NCBI GenBank assembly: GCA_947624215.1
Contig: CANQJJ010000002.1
Span: 1-64,000, forward strand
DNA from: an uncultured Clostridia bacterium
GTDB lineage: Bacteria > Bacillota > Clostridia > Christensenellales > Borkfalkiaceae
Reading direction: 5' to 3'
DNA length: 64,000 nucleotides
Part shown: piece by piece, positions 46,257 to 55,375 of the stretch
Layout: every line of letters begins with the position of its first letter
Numbering within the stretch: position 1 is the first letter of the stretch
The notes under the pieces: model-generated
Database searches by the model: none
What the model saw: only the letters and a program-made list of their open reading frames with translations
What the model was told of the DNA's origin: nothing
Position numbers and translations under genes: made by a program

Positions 46257-47099
46257 TCAATCGTCACGCTCCCTCTTCCGGTATAAGTTACAGTGACGCT
46301 CGCGCGCCTCGTTCTCAAACTCTTTATATGTCCCTGCGCGCAAGATCGCCTCGTCGAAATCAATGCTGTGCGCATCGAAGTCTGGCCCGTCCACGCACGC
46401 AAAGCGCATCTCCCCGTCTACGGTGACGCGGCAGCAACCGCACATGCCCGTCCCGTCGATCATGATGGGATTCATGCTCGCAATCGTATGTACGCCGTAG
46501 GGACGCGTCGCCGCGGCGACAAATTTCATCATGACAAGCGGCCCCACGGTAAATACAGCGTCAAACTTTTCCCCCGCGGCCAGCAACCGTTCGAGCGGCA
46601 GACAAACGTTCCCGTGTTCTCCATGGGAACCGTCATCCGTCGTCACATACAACTTATCGGAAACGGCGCGGAATTCCTCTTCGAGGATGACAAGCGAACG
46701 GTTGCGAAAACCGATGATGGAAATGACCTCCGCCCCCTGCCCCGCAAGCGCTCTCGCCACAGGCAGGGCAATGGCACAGCCGACGCCGCCCCCCACGACC
46801 GCAACGCGTTTCAGCCCTTCAACGGGAGTGGGATTGCCGAGCGGCCCGACGAGATCGGGGATCTCCTCTCCTACCCGCAAGCCGGAAAGTCTCATCGTCG
46901 TTCCGCCCACGACCTGAAAAATGAGCTCGATCGCGCCGTCCGAGGCGCCTGCGATCGTAAGCGGGATGCGCTCGCCCCTCCCGTTTGCGCGCAATATGAC
47001 AAACTGCCCCGCCTTCGCCTTTGCCGCAATGCGGGGAGCTTCTACTTTGATCCGCACGACGCTTTCATTGAGCTGTTCGCGCTCTATGATACGATTCAT
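46257..47099 (-). CDS. FAD/NAD-binding PyrK/NfnA-like subunit
   Basis: GQFVILRANGRGERIPLTI, GPLGNPTP, C-terminal MCGCCRVTVDGEMRFACVDGPDFDAH. Confidence 0.92.
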   Translation of the reverse strand: MNRIIEREQLNESVVRIKVEAPRIAAKAKAGQFVILRANGRGERIPLTIAGASDGAIELIFQVVGGTTMRLSGLRVGEEIPDLVGPLGNPTPVEGLKRVAVVGGGVGCAIALPVARALAGQGAEVISIIGFRNRSLVILEEEFRAVSDKLYVTTDDGSHGEHGNVCLPLERLLAAGEKFDAVFTVGPLVMMKFVAAATRPYGVHTIASMNPIMIDGTGMCGCCRVTVDGEMRFACVDGPDFDAHSIDFDEAILRAGTYKEFENEARERHCNLYRKRERDD

Positions 47100-47128
47100 T
47101 TGCTCACCTGCCAAATATTCTGCCTAAT

Positions 47129-47157
47129 ATTATAGCGGCGGCACGGGATTTTGTCAA
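47129..47157 (-). promoter_or_regulatory. nfnA-like gene promoter (TTGACA-17-TATAAT)
   Basis: Minus strand TTGACA AAATCCCGTGCCGCCGC TATAAT. Confidence 0.85.
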
Positions 47158-47195
47158 CCTGCGATATAATATTTTTGAAAAGTGCCTCCGAACGT

Positions 47196-47224
47196 TTGAC
47201 ACGCACGGAAAAAGAGTGTATAAT
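47196..47224 (+). promoter_or_regulatory. degV promoter (TTGACA-17-TATAAT)
   Basis: TTGACA CGCACGGAAAAAGAGTG TATAAT. Confidence 0.85.
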
Positions 47225-47260
47225 GTTACGAAAGTAAACAAATTTATTGGGAGAGTTTCT

Positions 47261-48130
47261 ATGGCGAACGTCAAGATCGTCACCGACTCGAACAGCGGCA
47301 TCACGCAAAAGGAAGCGGAAAAACTGGGAATTTTTGTGCTTCCGATGCCCTTTTTGATCGACGGTGAAGAATTCTTCGAGGATATCAACCTCACGCAACC
47401 TCAATTCTATGAACACCTTCGGGGAGATGCCGCCGTTTCGACGTCTCAACCCTCCACGCTGAACGTCACGGAGCTCTGGGAAAAGCTCCTCGCCGACGGC
47501 AGTGAGATCGTACACATCCCCATGTCGAGCGGGCTTTCCGAGTCCTGTCACACGGCAGAACGGCTCTCGAAAGACTACGGCGGCAGGGTGCATGTCGTCG
47601 ATAACCAGCGCATCTCCATAACCCAAAAGCAGAGCGTCTACGATGCGCTCACGCTCGCGGGACAGGGCAAGACGGCATCGGAGATCAAGGAGATCCTCCT
47701 CAAAACCAAGTTCGACAGCAGCATCTACATTTCTCTCGACACGCTGAAATACCTGAAAAAGGGCGGGCGGCTCACTCCTGCCGCGGCGCTCGTCGGCTCG
47801 CTCCTTCGCATCAAGCCCGTCTTGCAGATCCAGGGCGAAAAGCTCGACGCCTTCAAAAAGGTGCACACGCTCAAACAGGCCAAGGAAGTGATGATCGCGG
47901 CCGTACGAAACGACTTGGAGACGCGTTTCCGTGAATATGCAGAGGCGGGAGAGATGACGATCGCCGTCGCGCATACGCAAAATTATGAGGAGGCGGAGAT
48001 CTTTTTGGCAGAACTTGCCGCGGCATTCCCCTGTTGCAAGGCAACTTTCTCCGATCCCCTCTCGCTCTCCGTCTCCTGCCACATCGGCCCCGGGGCATTG
48101 GCAGTCGCCTGCACCCGCGAGCTCAAATAA
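47261..48130 (+). CDS. DegV family fatty-acid-binding protein
   Basis: MANVKIVTDSNSGITQKEAEKLGIFVLPMPF; STSQPS; KPVLQIQGEKL. Confidence 0.93.
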   Translation: MANVKIVTDSNSGITQKEAEKLGIFVLPMPFLIDGEEFFEDINLTQPQFYEHLRGDAAVSTSQPSTLNVTELWEKLLADGSEIVHIPMSSGLSESCHTAERLSKDYGGRVHVVDNQRISITQKQSVYDALTLAGQGKTASEIKEILLKTKFDSSIYISLDTLKYLKKGGRLTPAAALVGSLLRIKPVLQIQGEKLDAFKKVHTLKQAKEVMIAAVRNDLETRFREYAEAGEMTIAVAHTQNYEEAEIFLAELAAAFPCCKATFSDPLSLSVSCHIGPGALAVACTRELK

Positions 48131-48168
48131 AGAAAATGTCCTCTCCTATCAAAGAAAGGACTTGATTT

Positions 48169-49488
48169 TTACTTTTTCTTCCCTTTGCGCCTTCGGATCT
48201 CGCGGACTTCCGCCTCGTATCCCCTTTCCGAGGGAGTGTAGTATACTCTGTCTTTGAGGGAATCTGGAAGATATTGCTGTTCGACATACCCGCCGTGATC
48301 GTGCGGGTATTTATATTTTGCGCTGTCCGCCTTCATCTGCCGATCTCCATAGGAGCTATCGCGAAGATATTTGGGGATCGCGTCGTCGGGAGCGTCTTTG
48401 GCGTCTGCACGCGCCGCCTCCATTGCCGTGACGACGGTATTGCTCTTCTCGGCCTCGCAGACATAGATGATGGCCTCCGTGAGGGGCAGCAATCCCTCCG
48501 GGTAGCCCATATTCTTGAATGCGGTGAGCGCCGATACGGCCATGACGAGCGCCTGCGGGTCTGCCATTCCCACATCCTCCGCGGCATGCGCGATGAGACG
48601 GCGGATGACGAGGAGCGGATCGCATCCCCCTTCGATGAGCCGCATGGCATAGTAGAGCGCCGCATTGGCATCGCTTCCGCGCAAGGATTTGCAAAAAGCG
48701 GAGAGGATGTCGTAATAGAGATCTTCGTTATACGAGAGCGCCCTTCGCTGGATGGATTGCTCGGCGTCTGCAAGCGTGACGCGGATCTTGCCGTCTTCAT
48801 CGGGTGCGGTGGTCAGCACGGCGAGCTCCAAGGCATTGTAAGCCGTTCTGAGATCCCCGCCCGCCGCGGAGGCAAGGTGCGCCATCGCGTCCTCATCCAC
48901 CTCCGCATTGTAAGACCCCAAGCCCCTGCGTTTGTCGTGCAAGGCGCGTTCGAGGGCTCCGCGGATCTCCTGCGCCGTCAATTGTTCAAAGTGGAAGACG
49001 CGGCAACGCGAAACGATGGCGGGCGTCATGGAGGCGTAGGGATTTTCCGTCGTCGACCCGATAAAGAGGATCGTCCCCTGTTCGATCGCGGGCAGGAGGG
49101 AATCGGACTGCGTCTTATTGAAGCGATGGCACTCGTCGAGCATGAGATAGGTGCGCTTCCCAAACATTTTCAGCAGGTCCCGCGCCCGTTCGACGGCCTT
49201 CTTGACGTCTGCCACGCCCGCATTGACGGCGTTCAGCTTGATGAATTCCCCGTTGGTCTGCGCCGCGATGATATTGGCGAGCGTCGTCTTTCCGCAACCG
49301 GGCGGTCCCCAGAAGATGCAACTTCCGAGGCGGTCGAGCGCGATCGCACGGCGGAGAAGCGAGCCCTCCGCGATGAGATGGCTCTGCCCGACGAAGTCCT
49401 TCAATGTGGAGGCACGCATGCGCTCGGCGAGCGGCTTGGCGCGTTCCTCGTTGTCGTTGAAATCAAAGAGATCCATCTCCCCGCTCAC
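48169..49488 (-). CDS. rarA: Replication-associated recombination protein A
   Basis: PLAERMRASTLKDFVGQSHLI, WGPPGCGKTTLANIIA, DECHRFNKTQSDSLLPAIE, GSTTENPYASMTPAIVSRC. Confidence 0.95.
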   Translation of the reverse strand: MSGEMDLFDFNDNEERAKPLAERMRASTLKDFVGQSHLIAEGSLLRRAIALDRLGSCIFWGPPGCGKTTLANIIAAQTNGEFIKLNAVNAGVADVKKAVERARDLLKMFGKRTYLMLDECHRFNKTQSDSLLPAIEQGTILFIGSTTENPYASMTPAIVSRCRVFHFEQLTAQEIRGALERALHDKRRGLGSYNAEVDEDAMAHLASAAGGDLRTAYNALELAVLTTAPDEDGKIRVTLADAEQSIQRRALSYNEDLYYDILSAFCKSLRGSDANAALYYAMRLIEGGCDPLLVIRRLIAHAAEDVGMADPQALVMAVSALTAFKNMGYPEGLLPLTEAIIYVCEAEKSNTVVTAMEAARADAKDAPDDAIPKYLRDSSYGDRQMKADSAKYKYPHDHGGYVEQQYLPDSLKDRVYYTPSERGYEAEVREIRRRKGKKK

Positions 49489-50258
49489 AGCAACGAACGG
49501 ATGATGTCTGCCTTGGCTTTCCCGAGTTCATACCCCTTTTCATAGGCGAAATCGAGATCGCGCACCGCATATTGGTCCATGCTGCCGAGCTTGGGCTCCA
49601 GCCAAAGATCGACGTATTTGCGCATGATGTGTTTTCTCTGCGTCGTCCGCGTATCCATGATGTCGATACAGCGGAGCAACGTGTCTACAAGATTGCCCTT
49701 GACCTCTTTTACCATGAGATTGCCGAGCACATCGACGGCCACGATGACCTCCGCGCCCATTCTGCGCAACTCGCGCGTGGGAACGCGTTCGAGGATCCCG
49801 CCGTCCACGAGCATCTTGTATTTCCCGACCGAGGCGGGCGTAAAGACGCCCGGGATCGAGCTCGAAGCAATGACGGAATCGACGACGCTCCCCTCCCGCA
49901 AAACGGCAACGCGGCCCTTGATGATGTCCGTCGCGACACAGGCAAAGGGGATCTCCAATTCGTCGAAGTTCTTCTCCCCCATGACGGAGACGATGCGCTT
50001 TCTCGCCTTATCCATCTTCATGAGCCCGCCCCTGTTCAGGCTGAGGGAGGCGAGGTCGAATAATTTGAGGTCAATGACGGCGTCCTTCATCGCTTGCGGC
50101 GTAACACCCGCGCAATAGCAGCCCCCGACGATGGAGCCCATGGAGCAACCCGTGACGAAATCGGGGCGGATCCCCTCTTCCTCCAACGCTTGCAGAAAGC
50201 CGATATGGGCGACTCCGCGCGAGCCGCCCGCGCCGAGTGCCAATCCTAACTTTTTCAT
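49485..50258 (-). CDS. Patatin-like phospholipase
   Basis: LGLALGAGGSRGVAHIGFLQALEEEGI, GCSMGSIVGG, DGGILERVP. Confidence 0.93.
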   Translation of the reverse strand: MKKLGLALGAGGSRGVAHIGFLQALEEEGIRPDFVTGCSMGSIVGGCYCAGVTPQAMKDAVIDLKLFDLASLSLNRGGLMKMDKARKRIVSVMGEKNFDELEIPFACVATDIIKGRVAVLREGSVVDSVIASSSIPGVFTPASVGKYKMLVDGGILERVPTRELRRMGAEVIVAVDVLGNLMVKEVKGNLVDTLLRCIDIMDTRTTQRKHIMRKYVDLWLEPKLGSMDQYAVRDLDFAYEKGYELGKAKADIIRSLL

Positions 50259-50289
50259 ATTATCCTCCTCTTTCGCATATGTAGTGCAT

Positions 50290-51225
50290 ATGATACGTTC
50301 CCGTAAAATCGCGTCTGCCCTGCTCACGTTGGCAGTGGCCGTTGCGATCATACTTTTTCTCGCCTTTCCCGCGCGCTATTCTGCGAGCGTCCGCGAGGGG
50401 ATCATGCTCTGGGCGACAAGCGTTTTGCCCGCCACGCTCCCCTTTCTCTTTCTCACGGCGCTGCTCACGCAACAAAAACTCTTTGCGCGCTTTACGAAAT
50501 TGTTTTCTCCCGTCTCGGAGAAAATCTTCGGCGTGTCCGCGGCGGGCGCATGTTGCATGCTCATCTCCGCGGTCTCGGGATACCCCGTCGGGGCAAGGAC
50601 AGTGCTCGATCTCACAACTGCGGGACGGCTCGGCGACGGGGAAAAATTCCGCACCGCCGTCCTATCCACCACCACGGGCCCTGCGTTTCTCGTCGGAGCC
50701 GTCGGCTTCGGGATGTTCCGCAGCGCCGCGGCAGGATGGCTCCTGTTCGGCGCGCATCTCGTCGGCGTATACAGCGTCGGCATCTTTCTGCGTCTGCGCC
50801 TGCATGAAAGTCCCCGAACGGCTCCCATGCCCGAAAAACCGCCCTTTACCCTCTCCGAGATCCTCTCGAATTCGGTGCTCTCCGCTCTGTGCGTCGGTGG
50901 TGCGATCGCGATCTTTTATGCTTTCGGGGCAATGATCTCGGACATCGGCGCCGCCCTTTCGCTCCCGCAGGAGATCACCGTCGTCCTGCGCGGGCTCCTC
51001 GAAATGACGAGCGGCTGTTCGTTGCTCGCGGCAACGCCTTCCCCGCTCTCGCTTGCACTGTGCTGCTTTTTCATCACGTTCGGCGGGCTCTGCGTCCTCG
51101 TCCAACAGCTGGCATTTCTGATCCCCGCAGGGATCCGCGCACCGCAGTTTGTCCTCATGAAGGTCATTCAGGGGCTCGTTGCGGCCGTGTGCGCATTCCT
51201 GTTTGCGTGGCTGTTCGGCTTTTAG
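50290..51225 (+). CDS. YlbJ-like / nucleoside-recognition domain membrane protein
   Basis: REGIMLWATSVLPATLPFLFLTALL, SAVSGYPVGARTVLDL. Confidence 0.8.
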   Translation: MIRSRKIASALLTLAVAVAIILFLAFPARYSASVREGIMLWATSVLPATLPFLFLTALLTQQKLFARFTKLFSPVSEKIFGVSAAGACCMLISAVSGYPVGARTVLDLTTAGRLGDGEKFRTAVLSTTTGPAFLVGAVGFGMFRSAAAGWLLFGAHLVGVYSVGIFLRLRLHESPRTAPMPEKPPFTLSEILSNSVLSALCVGGAIAIFYAFGAMISDIGAALSLPQEITVVLRGLLEMTSGCSLLAATPSPLSLALCCFFITFGGLCVLVQQLAFLIPAGIRAPQFVLMKVIQGLVAAVCAFLFAWLFGF

Positions 51226-51226
51226 C

Positions 51227-52048
51227 TCAGTGATATGCCCCGAGGACTTTGAACTCCTCGCAGTAAGCGCGGGCCTCGGAGATCGCCTTGCGGACCCACT
51301 CCGCCGAGATATCCCCCGCAAATTCAATGAAGAACCGGTATTGGTGGAAGGCGTTCTTCACGGGCCGCGACTGGATCCTCGTCAGGTTGAGGCCGTGGCG
51401 GAGGAAAATTTTCAAAAGCCCGAGAAGAGAACCGGGCTTGTCCGCACAGACGGCCGAAAAGAAGACCATCGCGCTTGAAGAAGGCAACTCGCCGCGGCGC
51501 TCCACGAGCACAAAGCGCGTGAGATTCCCCTTGTCGTCCGCGATATTTTCCCTCGACAGCACGACGCCCGCACGCGACACATGCGCGCCGACAACGCCCG
51601 CGGAATGGTCGTTCAACTTATCCAAACTCTCCGCCGTGGACATCGTGTGGATCAACTCCGCCTGCGGGAAATGCGTGCCGAGGTATTCCGAACATTGTCC
51701 GATGGCCTGCTCGTGGGAATAGATGCAACGGATGTCCTCGGGCTTTACCCCTTCGAGCGTCGCCAAGCGGTGGTCGATGGAGAGCGGGAATTCCTGCACG
51801 GCAAAGATGTCCTTCTCTTCGAGGAGATCGAGGCATTCGAGGATCCCGCCGTTCAAAGAATTTTCAACGGGAAGAACGGCATTATCCACCTTCCCGTCGA
51901 GGAGCATTTGCACGGCCTCGGCAAAGGTATGGCTCAATACGATGTCCGCATCCTTGCACATGCCTCTCGCCGCAACTTCGGAATAACTTCCCTCGGGGCC
52001 GAGACAGCTCACGCGCCACCCGACCCTGTTTTTCTCTTGATTTTCCAT
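51227..52048 (-). CDS. pheA: Prephenate dehydratase with C-terminal ACT domain
   Basis: SCLGPEGSYSEVAARGM, LPVENSLNGGILECLDLL, TRFVLVERR, GSLLGLLKIFLRHGLNLTRIQSRPVKN; GGAG 9 nt upstream of ATG. Confidence 0.93.
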   Translation of the reverse strand: MENQEKNRVGWRVSCLGPEGSYSEVAARGMCKDADIVLSHTFAEAVQMLLDGKVDNAVLPVENSLNGGILECLDLLEEKDIFAVQEFPLSIDHRLATLEGVKPEDIRCIYSHEQAIGQCSEYLGTHFPQAELIHTMSTAESLDKLNDHSAGVVGAHVSRAGVVLSRENIADDKGNLTRFVLVERRGELPSSSAMVFFSAVCADKPGSLLGLLKIFLRHGLNLTRIQSRPVKNAFHQYRFFIEFAGDISAEWVRKAISEARAYCEEFKVLGAYH

Positions 52049-52148
52049 TAGATATTTCTCCACAAATCATATAAATAGGCAGCCCGGGGCCTCCCCCACC
52101 GATGTGGGCACGATCACCGTGATAACATCTCCCGGCTGCATGGATGTA

Positions 52149-53177
52149 CTAAATCTTTTCGGCAATGTCATAGATGAGCCGCTCGGTATCCTCCCACCCG
52201 AGACAAGGATCCGTGATGGACTGCCCGAAGACGACGTCGTGCTCCTGGCTCCCCTCCACGAGGAAACTCTCAATCATGAACCCCTTGACGATCTTCTTGA
52301 AATCTCTGTCGTAGAGACGGTTTTGAAGCACCTCTTCCACGATGCGGACCTGCTGCCGGAAGCGCTTGCCCGAATTGGAATGGTTGGCGTCGATGATGAT
52401 GGCGGGATTTTGGAGCGCCCCCTCGGGATCGGCATAGCTCTCCATGACTTGCATGACCGTCTCATAGTGGTAATTGGGGATATCGTTTCCGTAGTTATCG
52501 ACGCGGCCGCGCAAGACCGCGTGCGCATAGGGATTCCCCTCCGTCCGCACCTGCCAATTGTGATACATGAACACCTGCGGGCTCTGGGCGGCATAGATGG
52601 AATTGATGAGCACGGGTATGCTTCCGCTCATGGGATTTTTGATGCCGACGGGCAGACCTATCCCGCTTGAAACGAGCCTGTGCATCTGGTTTTCGCTCGA
52701 CCGCGCACCGACGGCGACATAGGTGAGGAGGTCCTCGACATATGCGTAATTCTCGGGATACAGCATCTCATCCGCCGCGGACAGCCCCGATTCTTCGAGC
52801 GCGCCGAGCAAAAGCTCGCGGATGGTGCGGATCCCGCGCAACGTGTCTTCCTTGTGCTCGGGATCTGGCTGGGAGAACATGCCCTTATACCCCACACCGC
52901 GCGTGCGGGGTTTTGCCGTGTAGATACGGGGGATGAGCACGAGCTTGTCCTTGACGCGCTCGTTGAGCTTGCCGAGCCGCTTGACATATTCGAGAACGGG
53001 CTTGGGCTCATGCGCAGAGCACGGCCCAACGATCACGAGAAATTTATCCGAACGGCCTGCAATGATATCCGTTGCGAGTTTGTCACGCTCCCGCTTGATG
53101 CGGGCAAGCTCCGCGGGGATGGGATGTTCCGCAAGGATCTCTTCGGGCGAAGGGATCCTGATTTGTCTTTCAAACAT
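52149..53177 (-). CDS. 3-deoxy-7-phosphoheptulonate synthase (class I)
   Basis: IVGPCSAHEPKPVLEYVKRL, IPRIYTAKPRTRGVGYKGMF, GARSSENQMHRLVSSGIGLPVGIKNP, IIIDANHSNSGKRFRQQ. Confidence 0.95.
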   Translation of the reverse strand: MFERQIRIPSPEEILAEHPIPAELARIKRERDKLATDIIAGRSDKFLVIVGPCSAHEPKPVLEYVKRLGKLNERVKDKLVLIPRIYTAKPRTRGVGYKGMFSQPDPEHKEDTLRGIRTIRELLLGALEESGLSAADEMLYPENYAYVEDLLTYVAVGARSSENQMHRLVSSGIGLPVGIKNPMSGSIPVLINSIYAAQSPQVFMYHNWQVRTEGNPYAHAVLRGRVDNYGNDIPNYHYETVMQVMESYADPEGALQNPAIIIDANHSNSGKRFRQQVRIVEEVLQNRLYDRDFKKIVKGFMIESFLVEGSQEHDVVFGQSITDPCLGWEDTERLIYDIAEKI

Positions 53178-53652
53178 GTTTACCTCTTTTTTCGATCATC
53201 TCGCTGACGGCCGCGGGAACATAGGATGAATAAGGTTTCCCGAACAGAATGCTGTTGCGCACAAGGGTGGAACTGACATGCAGAAGTTCCTGTTCCGCAG
53301 GGATATAGACGGGGATAACGTCGGGATACAGGCGCTTGGTCGCATAATAATCCGTCGTCTCATAGGTAAAGTCGACCGTATTCCGCACCCCGCGCACATA
53401 GAACGGCGTTTTTTCCTCCATGAGCAGGTCTGCGATGACCCCATCCCACTTGACGATGCGGACGCGCTCTTCGTCGCGGTACACGGCCTCCAACATCCCG
53501 AGACGTTCCTCGGGAGAGAACATGCACTGCTTCCGGTGGTTTTCCGCAAGAGCAAGGACGACCTCGTCAAAGAGCTTCAAACACTTATCCACGGTATCGG
53601 CATGGCCCACTGTGAAGGGATCGAAGGTCCCCGCAAAAACGCATTTTTTCAT
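53170..53652 (-). CDS. coaD: Phosphopantetheine adenylyltransferase
   Basis: MKKCVFAGTFDPFTVGHADTVDKCLKLFDEV; YVRGVRNTVDFTYE. Confidence 0.95.
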   Translation of the reverse strand: MKKCVFAGTFDPFTVGHADTVDKCLKLFDEVVLALAENHRKQCMFSPEERLGMLEAVYRDEERVRIVKWDGVIADLLMEEKTPFYVRGVRNTVDFTYETTDYYATKRLYPDVIPVYIPAEQELLHVSSTLVRNSILFGKPYSSYVPAAVSEMIEKRGKHV

Positions 53653-54182
53653 GAAAAGCTCCTTTCGAGCATATAGATCTTGGTCCTGCCGTAACTCCTC
53701 GCATCGGCCATCTTCCACCCCTCGGGCGCACTCTCCTCCCGTTCGCTTTCGAGGATCAAAAGCCCGCCTCTTTTGAGAAGCCCGCGCTCCGAGACAAGAC
53801 GGCATATCTCTGCCGCATAGTCCTCCCGGTACGGCGGGTCGGCGAAGATGAGGTCAAATTCTCCCGATACGGTCTTGAGGCAGGTGCGGAAGTCCAAAGT
53901 ATAGACCTTGCCCTCCTCTTTGACGGCGGCAAGATTTTTTTTGAGCACGGCAACGCTGTCCCTCGAACTGTCATTGAAGACGGCCTCCGCCGCCCCCCGG
54001 GAGAGTGCCTCGATGCCGAGCGCGCCGCTCCCCGCAAAGAGATCGAGCACTCTCGCCCCCGCAAGTCGCAAAGACAAGATCTGGAAGAACGATTCCTTGA
54101 CGCGGTCGGAAGTGGGACGGATCTCCATCCCTTGGGACACGATCAGCGTTCTGCCGCGATGCTTCCCCGCGATGATCCTCAC
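53649..54182 (-). CDS. rsmD: 16S rRNA (guanine966-N2)-methyltransferase
   Basis: VRIIAGKHRGRTL..RPTSDRVKESFFQIL, VLDLFAGSGALGIEALSRGA, DLIFADPPY; GTG start. Confidence 0.94.
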   Translation of the reverse strand: MRIIAGKHRGRTLIVSQGMEIRPTSDRVKESFFQILSLRLAGARVLDLFAGSGALGIEALSRGAAEAVFNDSSRDSVAVLKKNLAAVKEEGKVYTLDFRTCLKTVSGEFDLIFADPPYREDYAAEICRLVSERGLLKRGGLLILESEREESAPEGWKMADARSYGRTKIYMLERSFS

Positions 54183-54904
54183 TGCCCTACCTTCTTTTTG
54201 GCCTTTTGGCCCGCTTCCTCTACCTGTCTGTCGTGCTCTGCGGCACGCGCACGGTCGCGCGCTTCCGCGTAGCCGCCGACGATATAGAAGATGCCGCTGA
54301 CGATGATGGGCAACAATGACACGAGCAGGGACCAATACATGCTGACGGAGAGGCCGACGGTCTCCCCGCCCGCACCGCCCGTGCCGAAGAACGTGATGGG
54401 TATGATCGCCCAACCCGCAAACATCATGAATGCGTATTGGACGTATCCCCAGGCCTGGCTGACCGCGATGGAGCCTGCAATGGTGCCGAGGATGATGGCG
54501 GGAAGAGCGACGTAGAAACCGATCAAAAAGCCCTTCCAGACGCGGTATTCGCGCTCGGGACGGTGTCCCCCGCCCGACTGTATGCCGAAGGCAATGTTCT
54601 TACGGTGCAATTGGCCCGCGATGTAGGAGCCGTAGTGCAATTTGCCCGTGTGGAAGAGAAGATGCCCGTTGAAGAACGCCCCGCCTGCGATACAGAGCAA
54701 ACAGAGAACGATCTCGATGACGCTGTTTTCATCCGGCACGATGGTCTGGCATGTGAGCGCCAGGAGGCTCATGAAGAGATACATGAGGTACGGCGTGACC
54801 GAGCGGCGCAAACATTCCCCTTGGATACGCCAAAAATACTGCCATTTTGTCGGATTGGAGTAATCCTTTTTCTTTTTTTTCTTTTTGGGTGCTTCGTTCA
54901 ACAT
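54179..54904 (-). CDS. Uncharacterised multi-pass membrane protein
   Basis: MLNEAPKKKKKKKDYSNPTKWQYF...; own promoter; overlaps rsmD. Confidence 0.8.
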   Translation of the reverse strand: MLNEAPKKKKKKKDYSNPTKWQYFWRIQGECLRRSVTPYLMYLFMSLLALTCQTIVPDENSVIEIVLCLLCIAGGAFFNGHLLFHTGKLHYGSYIAGQLHRKNIAFGIQSGGGHRPEREYRVWKGFLIGFYVALPAIILGTIAGSIAVSQAWGYVQYAFMMFAGWAIIPITFFGTGGAGGETVGLSVSMYWSLLVSLLPIIVSGIFYIVGGYAEARDRARAAEHDRQVEEAGQKAKKKVGQ

Positions 54905-54940
54905 ACGGTCCCTCCGAAGGATGTCCCTCCGTTTTCAGCA

Positions 54941-54969
54941 AGTATATCATTTTTGCCCCGCTTTGTCAA
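54941..54969 (-). promoter_or_regulatory. Promoter for the 54904 gene (TTGACA-17-TATACT)
   Basis: Minus strand TTGACA AAGCGGGGCAAAAATGA TATACT. Confidence 0.85.
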
Positions 54970-55076
54970 GACATTCCGTGGCCATCCGTACCTTTTTCGG
55001 CGAGGCGTGAAGTTTTACAAACAAGCGGGACATGGTGAAAATACATAGCGGACGAAAAATAAAAAGGAAAGGGCAT

Positions 55077-55174
55077 AAAAAAAGAAAGTGCCCGCAAATC
55101 GTAAGAACGATTCCATTGTACGGGGCTACAAGGACGAGAGCGGGAAACCGCCGACACCGAGCCAAACACTTTCT
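55077..55174 (-). ncRNA. Candidate small RNA 1 (~98 nt): closed multibranch fold ending in a U-run
   Basis: Own promoter at 55181-55209; terminal stem AGAAAGUG/CACUUUCU; three internal hairpins; U7 tail. Confidence 0.75.
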
Positions 55175-55180
55175 ATGTTC

Positions 55181-55209
55181 ATGATAACCCAACGGACGGG
55201 AGATGTCAA
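55181..55209 (-). promoter_or_regulatory. Promoter of candidate small RNA 1 (TTGACA-17-TATCAT)
   Basis: Minus strand TTGACA TCTCCCGTCCGTTGGGT TATCAT, predicted +1 at A55174. Confidence 0.82.
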
Positions 55210-55259
55210 TAGTTTTTGGCAGGGAAATTTTAGGACTACTGCGGAAAGCAATTCACGGT

Positions 55260-55369
55260 AAAAAAATAACAGCGGCTTATTAGGTCGCTGTCGGTGGACT
55301 TATTACCACTCGCCGCTGGTTTAAGCGGCGCTTACTTGCGGGGCGCTCTACTACCTTACCGCGTTCAGT
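55260..55369 (-). ncRNA. Candidate small RNA 2 (~110 nt) ending in an intrinsic terminator
   Basis: Own promoter at 55376-55404; hairpins CGCCGCU/AGCGGCG, GUGG/CCAC, ACAGCG/CGCUGU then UAUUUUUUU. Confidence 0.75.
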
Positions 55370-55375
55370 GATCAA

